DNA of 64,000 bases from Enterococcus dongliensis (lineage in GTDB: Bacteria; Bacillota; Bacilli; Lactobacillales; Enterococcaceae), in the NCBI RefSeq assembly GCF_005405225.1, contig NZ_BJDQ01000001.1, positions 124,001 through 188,000 of the forward strand. Direction: 5' to 3'. A program made the position numbers and the translations under genes. Positions 9,411-16,323 of the stretch are shown piece after piece. The notes below the pieces were generated by a model. It worked only from the letters and a program-made list of their open reading frames with translations. It did no database searches and was not told the origin of the DNA. Within the stretch, counting starts at the first letter, position 1. Every line of letters begins with the position of its first letter.

Positions 9411-9442
9411 ACTCCTGCTCAATATTTTGAGCGGGAGTTTTT
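9411..9442 (+). terminator. Terminator of the mannitol operon
   Basis: A 12-bp stem ACTCCTGCTCAA / TTGAGCGGGAGT (one G-U pair), loop TATT, then a T-rich tail. Confidence 0.88.
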
Positions 9443-9479
9443 CTGTGTCTAGTTGTAAAAATGATAAAAAATTAATTTT

Positions 9480-9491
9480 TGGTCTAGACTT
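9480..9491. promoter_or_regulatory. NagR-like operator 1 upstream of nagB
   Basis: TGGTCTAGACTT matches 10 of 12 positions of the GntR/HutC-family dre core TGGTCTAGACCA used by DasR and NagR (YvoA). It lies just upstream of the proposed -35 box. Confidence 0.6.
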
Positions 9492-9492
9492 G

Positions 9493-9521
9493 TTGAAAAA
9501 AATAGGAAATGATGATAGGAT
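9493..9521 (+). promoter_or_regulatory. nagB promoter (tentative)
   Basis: TTGAAA at 9493-9498, a 17-bp spacer, TAGGAT at 9516-9521. It lies between the two NagR-like operators, as expected for a repressed promoter. Confidence 0.5.
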
Positions 9522-9534
9522 TGGTGTATACCAA
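9521..9534. promoter_or_regulatory. NagR-like operator 2 at the nagB start region
   Basis: TTGGTGTATACCAA is a near-perfect palindrome (one mismatched pair) of the TGGT-N-ACCA type bound by NagR/YvoA. It overlaps the expected transcription start. No nagR gene is in the window. Confidence 0.6.
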
Positions 9535-9556
9535 AATGATAAAGGAGCGTTTACCC

Positions 9557-10258
9557 ATGAAAGTAATTCGCGTGAAAGATGCCAATGAAGGCGGAAAAAA
9601 AGCATTTGAAATCATCAAAGATGGAATGGCAAACGGTGCAAAAGTGTTAGGATTAGCAACTGGTAGTACTCCTGAAACTTTATATAAAGAAATGACGTCT
9701 AGTGAGTTAGATTTTTCAGAAATGACTTCTGTAAACTTAGATGAATATGTTGGATTAGCTGGCGACGATGTTCAAAGTTATCGCTACTTCATGAATGATC
9801 AACTATTCAACCAAAAACCATTTAAAGAAACTTTTGTTCCTAATGGTAAAGCTGAAGACTTAGCTGCTGAATGCAAACGATACGATGGCGTGATTGCTAA
9901 TCATCCAATCGATCTACAAATATTAGGGATTGGCCGCAACGCTCATATCGGTTTCAACGAACCAGGGACACCATTTGATGTGACTACTCATGTCGTTGAA
10001 TTGACAGAATCAACTATTGAAGCCAACAAACGTAATTTCGAGAAAGTTGAAGATGTTCCAACTCATGCATTGTCAATGGGAATCGGTTCAATCATGCAAA
10101 GCAAAAAAATCTTGTTGATGGCTTTTGGTACTGATAAAGCCGACGCAATCAAAGATATGATCAACGGTTCAGTAACAACAGATGTTCCAGCAAGTGTGCT
10201 GCAAAATCATGCTGATGTAACAGTAATCGTTGACGAAGACGCAGCCAGCAAATTATAA
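9557..10258 (+). CDS. nagB: Glucosamine-6-phosphate deaminase
   Basis: Converts glucosamine-6-phosphate to fructose-6-phosphate and ammonium, linking amino-sugar catabolism and wall recycling to glycolysis (233 aa, the usual short Gram-positive form). It shows the phosphate-binding motif GLATGSTPE, the catalytic region VNLDEYVGL, and [14 protein letters not shown] with the active-site His. I chose ATG 9557 (KGAG-type site AAAGGAG at 9541-9547) instead of an upstream ATG at 9509, which lies inside the promoter region. It is a single-gene unit with operators upstream and a terminator downstream. Confidence 0.95.
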   Translation: MKVIRVKDANEGGKKAFEIIKDGMANGAKVLGLATGSTPETLYKEMTSSELDFSEMTSVNLDEYVGLAGDDVQSYRYFMNDQLFNQKPFKETFVPNGKAEDLAAECKRYDGVIANHPIDLQILGIGRNAHIGFNEPGTPFDVTTHVVELTESTIEANKRNFEKVEDVPTHALSMGIGSIMQSKKILLMAFGTDKADAIKDMINGSVTTDVPASVLQNHADVTVIVDEDAASKL

Positions 10259-10271
10259 AATGTAACGGTTT

Positions 10272-10300
10272 GTACCAAGGATATTTCCTTGGTACTTTTT
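10272..10300 (+). terminator. nagB terminator
   Basis: A perfect 10-bp stem GTACCAAGGA / TCCTTGGTAC, loop TATT, then TTTTT. Confidence 0.9.
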
Positions 10301-10423
10301 TATTTAAAAAATCCGGTGACAAACAACCGTTTAGTAAAAATGTTTAAACAGAACATCTTGCTTCTTATTCTTTCTTTGGCTATAGTGAAAACTAGAGAAA
10401 TTTTTAGGAGGCTAGCAGAAACG

Positions 10424-11131
10424 ATGCGTTTAGATAAATTTTTAGCCGAAGTTGGTTTAGGAAGTCGCAAAGAAGTCAAACAATTGATCAAACGAGGTCA
10501 GATTACTGTCAATCAACAGCTTGAAAAATCAGATAAGCGGCAGATTGAGCCAGCAAAAGATCTCGTCATGTTTCAAGATGAACGATTGCATTATCAAGAA
10601 TTTTACTATTATTTATTGCATAAACCTGCTGGGGTCGTTAGTGCGACAGAAGATAAGCGCGATCGAACAGTCATCGATTTATTTGATGAAAAAGATTTTC
10701 GTAGTGATTTGTTTCCGGTCGGACGACTTGATAAAGATACTGAAGGCTTATTGCTGATTACAAATGACGGTAAATTGGCCCACGAGCTATTGTCACCGAA
10801 AAAACATATAGAAAAAGAATATTATGCTGAGATTGATGGCGTAATGACCAAAGAAGATCAACGACGGTTTATTGAGGGGATTGTATTGGATGGGACGTTG
10901 ACGTTACCGGCAACATTATTGATCGATGAAACGTCAGAAAAAACATCCAAAGTTCGAATCATTTTACACGAAGGAAAATTTCATCAAGTGAAGCGGATGG
11001 TCAAAGCTTGTGGAAAAGAAGTGACCTACTTGAAAAGAATCCGAATGGGAGAGCTGACTTTACCAAATGCATTGACGAAAGGAACCTACCGACCGTTGAG
11101 TGCGGCTGAAGTAGACCAGTTAAAAGGTTAA
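10424..11131 (+). CDS. RsuA/RluB-family ribosomal pseudouridine synthase
   Basis: Isomerises a uridine in ribosomal RNA to pseudouridine (235 aa). The N-terminal S4 RNA-binding domain (about 1-55, MRLDKFLAEVGLGSRKEVKQ) is followed by the catalytic domain with GRLDKDTEGLLLITNDG; the first Asp (Asp103) is the expected catalytic residue. KEYYAEIDG and EGKFHQVKRM are family motifs. Length and the KKHIEKEYY region fit the RsuA (16S U516) branch better than RluB, but this is not certain. I chose ATG 10424 with AGGAGG at 10406-10411; the open frame to 10289 overlaps the nagB terminator and is not credible as coding. Confidence 0.88.
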   Translation: MRLDKFLAEVGLGSRKEVKQLIKRGQITVNQQLEKSDKRQIEPAKDLVMFQDERLHYQEFYYYLLHKPAGVVSATEDKRDRTVIDLFDEKDFRSDLFPVGRLDKDTEGLLLITNDGKLAHELLSPKKHIEKEYYAEIDGVMTKEDQRRFIEGIVLDGTLTLPATLLIDETSEKTSKVRIILHEGKFHQVKRMVKACGKEVTYLKRIRMGELTLPNALTKGTYRPLSAAEVDQLKG

Positions 11132-11154
11132 GATACTCATTTTTTTCTTGACCG

Positions 11155-11163
11155 TGCTATACT
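11155..11163 (+). promoter_or_regulatory. Extended -10 promoter of the mgtC-like gene
   Basis: TGC directly before TATACT gives an extended -10 element; no clear -35 box. The predicted untranslated leader is about 60 nt. Confidence 0.55.
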
Positions 11164-11232
11164 AAAAGTATCAGTGAGTTGGAACATATCTAATAAAGAT
11201 GTTGTTAGCAGAAACGAGGAGGCGATGCTCAA

Positions 11233-11937
11233 ATGGATCTGAAATTATCTGTTTATGAAATTATGTTGCGTTTATTTTTAGCCATGATCATGGGTGGCGC
11301 CATTGGAATGGAACGTGAATACAAAAACCGACCAGCAGGAATCCGAACGCATATTTTGGTCTGTATGGGAGCGACCATCATTGCGTTGATCCAAGTAGAG
11401 ATTGCCGATCAAGCATTGCAATACGCCGCGGCGAAGCCAGAATATGTTGGAGTCGTTCGAGCAGATGAAGCTCGGTTGATTGCACAAGTCGTTAGCGGAA
11501 TCGGTTTTCTCGGTGCTGGGACGATTATGGTCAGCAATCGGTCGGTCAAAGGATTGACGACAGCTGCTTCGATCTGGGCAGGGGCTGGATTAGGAATTGC
11601 GATAGGAATGGGCTATTATACAATCGCTGTTTGCAGTTTTGTTGGAATCATTTTGGCGTTGACTGTTGTAAAACGTGTCGTGAGAATCAATGCTAGTAAA
11701 AAGCTTGAGATACGCTATATTCATCGAGAAGCAACGAAAGAGTTCATTATGAACTACTTTGACAGTAAAAAAATCGAAGTAGAAGATGTCGATTTTGATG
11801 TCGATTTTATGGATGATTATCGAATCTATACCAATGTTTATACCATTGATATGCCGCGTGGGATGAATTACACGGATGTGATCGAAGATTTATCGATGTA
11901 TAAAAACATTACAAAATTACGAATGATTAATATCTAA
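11233..11937 (+). CDS. MgtC/SapB family membrane protein
   Basis: Polytopic inner-membrane protein (234 aa). The N-terminal part (about 10-145) has four to five hydrophobic segments with the MgtC signatures GGAIGMEREYKNRPAGIRTH and SGIGFLGAGTIM, plus GLTTAASIWAGAGLG. The C-terminal cytoplasmic part (about 150-234) resembles an ACT-like domain. Members are linked to Mg2+ homeostasis, acid tolerance or ATP synthase modulation in other bacteria; the role in enterococci is unknown. AGGAGG lies 10 bases before the ATG. It is monocistronic and convergent with nrdF. Confidence 0.85.
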   Translation: MDLKLSVYEIMLRLFLAMIMGGAIGMEREYKNRPAGIRTHILVCMGATIIALIQVEIADQALQYAAAKPEYVGVVRADEARLIAQVVSGIGFLGAGTIMVSNRSVKGLTTAASIWAGAGLGIAIGMGYYTIAVCSFVGIILALTVVKRVVRINASKKLEIRYIHREATKEFIMNYFDSKKIEVEDVDFDVDFMDDYRIYTNVYTIDMPRGMNYTDVIEDLSMYKNITKLRMINI

Positions 11938-11970
11938 AAAAAGAAACTCCAGAAAAGGAGTTTCTTTTTT
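11938..11970. terminator. Bidirectional terminator between mgtC-like gene and nrdF
   Basis: A 10-bp stem AAGAAACTCC / GGAGTTTCTT, loop AGAAAA, flanked by an A-run on one side and a T-run on the other, so it can serve both strands. Confidence 0.88.
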
Positions 11971-12935
11971 TAGTCTAAACCAATCAAATAATCATCGTCA
12001 TTCATCGCTTCAACATGACCAAGCAAGTAACCATTGCCCACTTGTGAGAAGAAGTCGTGATTGCTCGTCCCGGTAGAGATTCCATTCATAACAATAGGGT
12101 TCACATCATCTGCGGTGTCTGGGAATAATGGGTCCATCCCAAGGTTCATCAAAGCTTTGTTGGCATTATAACGCAGAAATGTTTTAACTTCTTCTGTCCA
12201 ACCGATTTCGTCATACAATTCTTCGGTGTAATGTTCTTCATTTTCATACAATTCATAAAGCAGATCATACATCCATTCTTTCAGACGTTCTTGTTCGGTT
12301 TCAGGCAATTCGTTATAACCGCGTTGGAATTTGTAACCAATGTATGTTCCGTGTACCGATTCGTCACGGATGATCAATTTAATGATTTCTGCAACATTGG
12401 CTAATTTATTATTTCCTAAATAATACAACGGCGTATAAAAACCAGAATAAAATAGAAATGTTTCTAAAAAAACACTGGCGATTTTTTTTTCTAACGGCGT
12501 ACCATTTTTGTAAATTTCATTGATTCGTTCCGCTTTTTTTTGCAAGTATTGATTCGTATTGGTCCATTCAAAAATGTCATCGATCTCTGATTTAGTGTTC
12601 AATGTGCTGAAAATAGATGAATAACTTTTGGCGTGAACAGATTCCATAAATTGAATATTGTTAAGAACGGCTTCTTCATGGGGAGTACGGACATCTTTGC
12701 GTAACTGATCCATGCCGCTTTCAGATTGGACAGTATCCAATAGTGTCAATCCACCAAAAACATATCCAACAACCGTTTTTTCTAAGTCTGATAGTTTCCG
12801 CCAATCATCTAAGTCATTTGATAACGGAATCCGTGTATCCAACCAAAATTGTTCCGTTAATTTTTCCCAGGTTGATTTATCGATGATGTCTTCAATCTCG
12901 TTCCAGTTAATGGCTTCATAATAAGTTTCTGCCAT
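11970..12935 (-). CDS. nrdF: Class Ib ribonucleotide reductase small subunit
   Basis: Houses the dimetal centre and tyrosyl radical that start ribonucleotide reduction (321 aa). With the start at 12935, metal ligands and radical residue fall at the E. coli NrdF numbers: Asp67, Glu98, His101, Glu158, Glu192, His195 and Tyr105. I chose the ATG at 12935 because AGGAGG lies just upstream and MAETYYEAINW is the usual N-terminus; a longer frame to 12971 has no support. It follows nrdE in the same operon. Class Ib enzymes normally use a Mn2-Tyr cofactor needing NrdI, which is not encoded here. Confidence 0.96.
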   Translation of the reverse strand: MAETYYEAINWNEIEDIIDKSTWEKLTEQFWLDTRIPLSNDLDDWRKLSDLEKTVVGYVFGGLTLLDTVQSESGMDQLRKDVRTPHEEAVLNNIQFMESVHAKSYSSIFSTLNTKSEIDDIFEWTNTNQYLQKKAERINEIYKNGTPLEKKIASVFLETFLFYSGFYTPLYYLGNNKLANVAEIIKLIIRDESVHGTYIGYKFQRGYNELPETEQERLKEWMYDLLYELYENEEHYTEELYDEIGWTEEVKTFLRYNANKALMNLGMDPLFPDTADDVNPIVMNGISTGTSNHDFFSQVGNGYLLGHVEAMNDDDYLIGLD

Positions 12936-13008
12936 GTTTTTTCCTCCTATCACTCTTTTGCTAACACACAAATTTTTCCCTCTTGAGATTTACTCAAGAG
13001 GGACGTTG

Positions 13009-15168
13009 TTAAATGACGCAGCTCTCACATTGGTTCGAACCAATTTCTTCTGCATCGTCGGTAAAGGTGCGGACGTAATAAATTGATTTGCATCCTTTGT
13101 AAAAAGCGTAATTACGTAAAATATTCAAGTCGCGTGTCGTTTGTTTGCTTTCTGTCTTCCATTCATATAAGCCTTCAGGAATCTCAGAACGCATAAATAA
13201 AGTCAAACTCATGCCTTGATCGATATGCTGTTGTGCGGTTGCATAAACATCAATCACCTTGCGCATATCCATATCATAAGCTGAAGTGTAATACGGCAGT
13301 GTGTCATTATTTAAGTAAGGCGCAGGATAATAGATCTTGCCGATTTTCTTTTCTTGGCGTTCTTCAATCAGACGAGTGATGGGATGTAAACTAGCGCTCG
13401 TGTCATTGATATAAGAGATTGAACCATTTGGAGCAACGGCTAACCGATTTTGATGATACAAACCATCTTTTTGGACAGCTTCTTTTAAGGCTTGCCAATC
13501 TTCAGCTGTAGGGATAAAGATTTCTTTGAAAATCTCTTTGACTTTATCAGTTTTTGGTACAAACTCGCCGGCTGTGTATTTATCAAAATATGAACCGTCG
13601 GCATAAGCTGATTTTTCAAAGTTATGAAAGACCGTTTGCCGTTCTTTGGCAAGTTCATTACTTTCTACTAACGTCCAATAATTCAGTAATGTAAAATAGA
13701 TATTTGTAAAATCGATGGATTCTGCTGAACCATATTCCATCAAATGCTTAGCAAAGAAACTATGCAAGCCCATCGCTCCAAGTCCGATTGTATGATTTAA
13801 CTTGTTGCCATTTTGGATTGAAGGAACAACGTCGATATCTGATTCATCTGTCACAAAAGTCAGTGCACGCACCATCGTCCGAACAGATTGACCAAAATCA
13901 GGACTGTCCATCAAATTGACGATATTGGTTGAACCAAGGTTGCAGGAAATATCGGTCCCTAATACGTCATATTCTTGCCGACCATTGATTACTGAAGGGG
14001 TTTGGACTTGTAAAATCTCAGAACATAGATTGCTCATAACGATTTTTCCATCGATTGGATTGGTACGATTGGCTGTATCGATATTGATGATGTAAGGATA
14101 GCCTGATTCTTGCTGCAATTTAGACAATTCATTCTCCAAATCACGGGCACGGATCTTTTTCTTACGGATATTTGGATTGGCGACTAAGTTGTCGTATTCT
14201 TTTGTGATATCGACATAAGAGTAAGGGACACCATATTCGCGCTCAATACCATAAGGGCTGAACAAATACATCTCTTCATTTTTACGGGCTAATTCATAAA
14301 ATTTATCAGGAACGGTCACACCTAATGAAAGAGTCTTCACGCGGATCTTTTCATCAGCATTTTCTTTTTTGGCGGATAAGAACATCTCGATATCTGGATG
14401 GAAGACATCAAGGTAAACAACACCAGCGCCTTGACGTTGCCCTAATTGATTAGAATAAGAGAAACTATCTTCAAATAATTTCATTACTGGAACGACACCG
14501 CTTGCGGCTCCTTCAAATCCTTTAATCGGTGCGCCGGCTTCGCGTAAGTTTGATAAATTGATTCCGACGCCACCGCCGATTCGTGATAATTGCAAAGCAG
14601 AATTGATGGAACGCCCAATACTGTTCATATCATCTGTCACTTGGATCAAAAAACAAGAGACTAATTCACCACGCCGTTTTCGTCCAGCATTTAAAAATGA
14701 AGGAGTAGCTGGTTGGTAGCGCTGATGGATCATTTCATCCGCAAGTGCTAGAGCCAATTGTTCATCTCCATCCGCAAAATACAATGCGTTAAATGCTACA
14801 CGGTCTTCGTAACTTTCTAAATACTCTGTCCCAGCATTGTTTTTCAGCGCGTATTGGGAATAGAATTTATACGCTGCCATAAATGATTTGAAAGTAAAAT
14901 CTTGGTCAGCTAAATAATCGAACAGTTTTTCAATAAAAGCTGGGGTATATTTGGCGATAAATGCTGCTTCTAAAAAGTCTTCTGTAATCAAGTAGTCGAT
15001 TTTTTCTTGAACAGAAGAAAAAGTATGCGTATTTGGTTCAACATTTTCTTTGAAAAAAGCAGCTAAGGCTTCTTTGTCTTTGTTTAGTGGAATCTGTCCA
15101 TTTACTGGACGATTGATTTCATTGTTCAACTTGAAGTAGGAGACGTCTCCTAAGTTTTTTAAACTCAT
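13009..15168 (-). CDS. nrdE: Class Ib ribonucleotide reductase large subunit
   Basis: Catalytic subunit (719 aa) that reduces ribonucleoside diphosphates. It shows GELVSCFLIQV and NLCSEILQ (active-site Cys, Asn, Glu), the APNGSISYINDTSAS region, and the C-terminal redox pair CESCVI that exchanges electrons with NrdH. It lacks the long N-terminal ATP cone of class Ia NrdA, as expected for NrdE. I took ATG 15168 (MSLKNLGDV) rather than 15186; the ribosome site is only GGAAAG about 10 bases upstream, weaker than that of its neighbours. It lies downstream of nrdH, separated by a hairpin. Confidence 0.96.
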   Translation of the reverse strand: MSLKNLGDVSYFKLNNEINRPVNGQIPLNKDKEALAAFFKENVEPNTHTFSSVQEKIDYLITEDFLEAAFIAKYTPAFIEKLFDYLADQDFTFKSFMAAYKFYSQYALKNNAGTEYLESYEDRVAFNALYFADGDEQLALALADEMIHQRYQPATPSFLNAGRKRRGELVSCFLIQVTDDMNSIGRSINSALQLSRIGGGVGINLSNLREAGAPIKGFEGAASGVVPVMKLFEDSFSYSNQLGQRQGAGVVYLDVFHPDIEMFLSAKKENADEKIRVKTLSLGVTVPDKFYELARKNEEMYLFSPYGIEREYGVPYSYVDITKEYDNLVANPNIRKKKIRARDLENELSKLQQESGYPYIINIDTANRTNPIDGKIVMSNLCSEILQVQTPSVINGRQEYDVLGTDISCNLGSTNIVNLMDSPDFGQSVRTMVRALTFVTDESDIDVVPSIQNGNKLNHTIGLGAMGLHSFFAKHLMEYGSAESIDFTNIYFTLLNYWTLVESNELAKERQTVFHNFEKSAYADGSYFDKYTAGEFVPKTDKVKEIFKEIFIPTAEDWQALKEAVQKDGLYHQNRLAVAPNGSISYINDTSASLHPITRLIEERQEKKIGKIYYPAPYLNNDTLPYYTSAYDMDMRKVIDVYATAQQHIDQGMSLTLFMRSEIPEGLYEWKTESKQTTRDLNILRNYAFYKGCKSIYYVRTFTDDAEEIGSNQCESCVI

Positions 15169-15207
15169 TTCATCACATCTTTCCATTTTTATCTATAATA
15201 AAGAAGA

Positions 15208-15237
15208 AAACTTTGCAATCGTGGGACCGCAAAGTTT
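15208..15237 (-). other. Hairpin between nrdH and nrdE
   Basis: Perfect 9-bp arms AAACTTTGC / GCAAAGTTT with a 12-base loop; on the minus strand it is followed by a pyrimidine stretch (TTCTTC). It could be a weak terminator or processing site that lets nrdH be made in excess over nrdEF. Confidence 0.5.
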
Positions 15238-15241
15238 CAAA

Positions 15242-15460
15242 TTAGGCTAATGCTTTCAATTGGTCTGGACGAAAACCGATAATGGTTTGTTGTCCACCGA
15301 AAATAACTGGGACACTCTGGAAACCTTGTTCTTGCAAAAAACTCAAAGCTTCGGGTTCATGGTCGATATTGACCTCTTCGAAGGAGATTTGGTTATCGGT
15401 TAAATAACGTTTTGTCATTTTACACTGCATACAATTATTTTTAGAATAGACTTTTACCAT
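15242..15460 (-). CDS. nrdH: NrdH glutaredoxin-like redoxin
   Basis: Small thioredoxin-fold electron donor (72 aa) that reduces the C-terminal disulphide of NrdE. The redox motif CMQC is at residues 10-13 and the cis-Pro segment SVPVIF is near residue 50; the usual length is 70-80 aa. GGGAGG lies just before the ATG. It is the first gene of the nrd operon; unlike the nrdHIEF arrangement of many relatives, nrdE follows directly without nrdI. Confidence 0.95.
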   Translation of the reverse strand: MVKVYSKNNCMQCKMTKRYLTDNQISFEEVNIDHEPEALSFLQEQGFQSVPVIFGGQQTIIGFRPDQLKALA

Positions 15461-15491
15461 AAGACTACCTCCCTTGATTTCTACAATTACC

Positions 15492-15519
15492 AGTATAAAA
15501 GATGTAGGGAAAAAGTCAA
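15492..15519 (-). promoter_or_regulatory. nrd operon promoter
   Basis: On the minus strand TTGACT (15519-15514), a 16-bp spacer, and TATACT (15497-15492). It gives a leader of about 25 nt before nrdH. Confidence 0.82.
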
Positions 15520-15526
15520 TTGTTTA

Positions 15527-15542
15527 ATACTATATATTGTGG
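15527..15542 (-). promoter_or_regulatory. NrdR box 1
   Basis: CCACAATATATAGTAT on the minus strand matches 14 of 16 positions of the NrdR consensus acaCwAtATaTwGtGt. It lies 7 bp upstream of the -35 box. Confidence 0.8.
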
Positions 15543-15557
15543 TGAGAAATGATTGGT

Positions 15558-15573
15558 ATACTACTCTTTGTGT
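15558..15573 (-). promoter_or_regulatory. NrdR box 2
   Basis: ACACAAAGAGTAGTAT on the minus strand matches about 11 of 16 NrdR positions. It starts exactly 31 bp from box 1, the three-turn spacing typical of paired NrdR boxes. Confidence 0.65.
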
Positions 15574-15761
15574 TTTTGCAAAAATAATGAAAACGGACGG
15601 TTGCAAAGAAAAATCCCTTTACAGAATCCAAAAAAACACGGAAGAATGTTTTTTTTCGCTAAATAAGTTTTTTTTAATAACGAAAATCAAAAAACGATAT
15701 AAATAAATTAGAGATTGTCAAATAAGTTGCTTAGAAAAAAGTGAAAATCTCCGACCTTTCA

Positions 15762-15790
15762 TTGACTTTGGAATCAAATGAAGCTATTCT
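15762..15790 (+). promoter_or_regulatory. feo operon promoter
   Basis: TTGACT at 15762-15767, a 17-bp spacer, TATTCT at 15785-15790. Confidence 0.78.
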
Positions 15791-15793
15791 TAG

Positions 15794-15808
15794 TGAGAAA
15801 GATTCTCA
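15794..15808. promoter_or_regulatory. Fur-like box at the feo promoter
   Basis: TGAGAAAGATTCTCA fits the 7-1-7 Fur layout TGATAATNATTATCA (12 of 14 defined positions). It starts 3 bp after the -10 box and so covers the transcription start. Confidence 0.72.
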
Positions 15809-15852
15809 TTATTAATTAGCTTCAAAAGTTGAACAGTAGGGTGGAGAAAGAG

Positions 15853-16323
15853 ATGACAACTTTGGCAGATGTTTCATTGAACCATGTCGTTCAAATTGCT
15901 GAAATGACTTTAGACAATGAAGTAAAACATCGACTGCAGGATCTAGGCATGGTCGTTGGCTCAAAAATCGCGGTCGTGAATCATTCTGGAGATAACGGAA
16001 TTATTCTATTACATAATACACGGCTGGCGTTATCCCAGTCTTTATTAAAAAAAATACTTGTGAAGGAGCTCACGGAAGATCTACAGACGTGGGTCTCATT
16101 GGATCAATTATGTGTGGGAGAACAAGGTGTGATTGTTAATGTCCATGGAAGCGGTTCAATTAAGCGACGTTTGATGGACATGGGACTGACCAAAGGAACA
16201 CCGATCAAAGTCGTTAAATTAGCGCCCTTTGGTGATCCAATCGAACTACGAGTACGTGGGTATGAATTAAGTTTACGTAAAAGTGAATCAGAAATGGTAG
16301 TTGTGGCAAAGGAGGAAGAGTAG
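15853..16323 (+). CDS. feoA: Ferrous iron transport protein A, two FeoA domains
   Basis: Cytoplasmic SH3-like protein that supports FeoB (156 aa). It holds two FeoA domains in tandem: about 1-75 (LADVSLNHVVQIAEM, LQDLGMVVGSKI) and about 78-156 (LDQLCVGEQGVI, LMDMGLTKGTPI, LRVRGYELSLRKSE). The second is the better match; the first lacks the typical REGYEISLR-like end. Single-domain FeoA is about 75-85 aa. I chose ATG 15853, 6 bases after GGTGGAG; the frame opens at 15829 without a ribosome site. feoB starts at the base after the feoA stop codon. Confidence 0.9.
   Translation: MTTLADVSLNHVVQIAEMTLDNEVKHRLQDLGMVVGSKIAVVNHSGDNGIILLHNTRLALSQSLLKKILVKELTEDLQTWVSLDQLCVGEQGVIVNVHGSGSIKRRLMDMGLTKGTPIKVVKLAPFGDPIELRVRGYELSLRKSESEMVVVAKEEE

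Larger units (their letters stand above)
15461..15852. other. Divergent intergenic region nrdH-feoA
   Basis: This 392-bp AT-rich gap holds the nrd promoter and NrdR boxes on the left and the feo promoter and Fur-like box on the right. Between about 15574 and 15760 I see no gene, terminator or convincing operator, only A- and T-runs. Confidence 0.8.

Noticed and set aside
11164-11232. M-box Mg2+ riboswitch ahead of the mgtC-like gene
   Set aside because: The untranslated leader after the extended -10 promoter is only about 60 nt, too short for an M-box aptamer.
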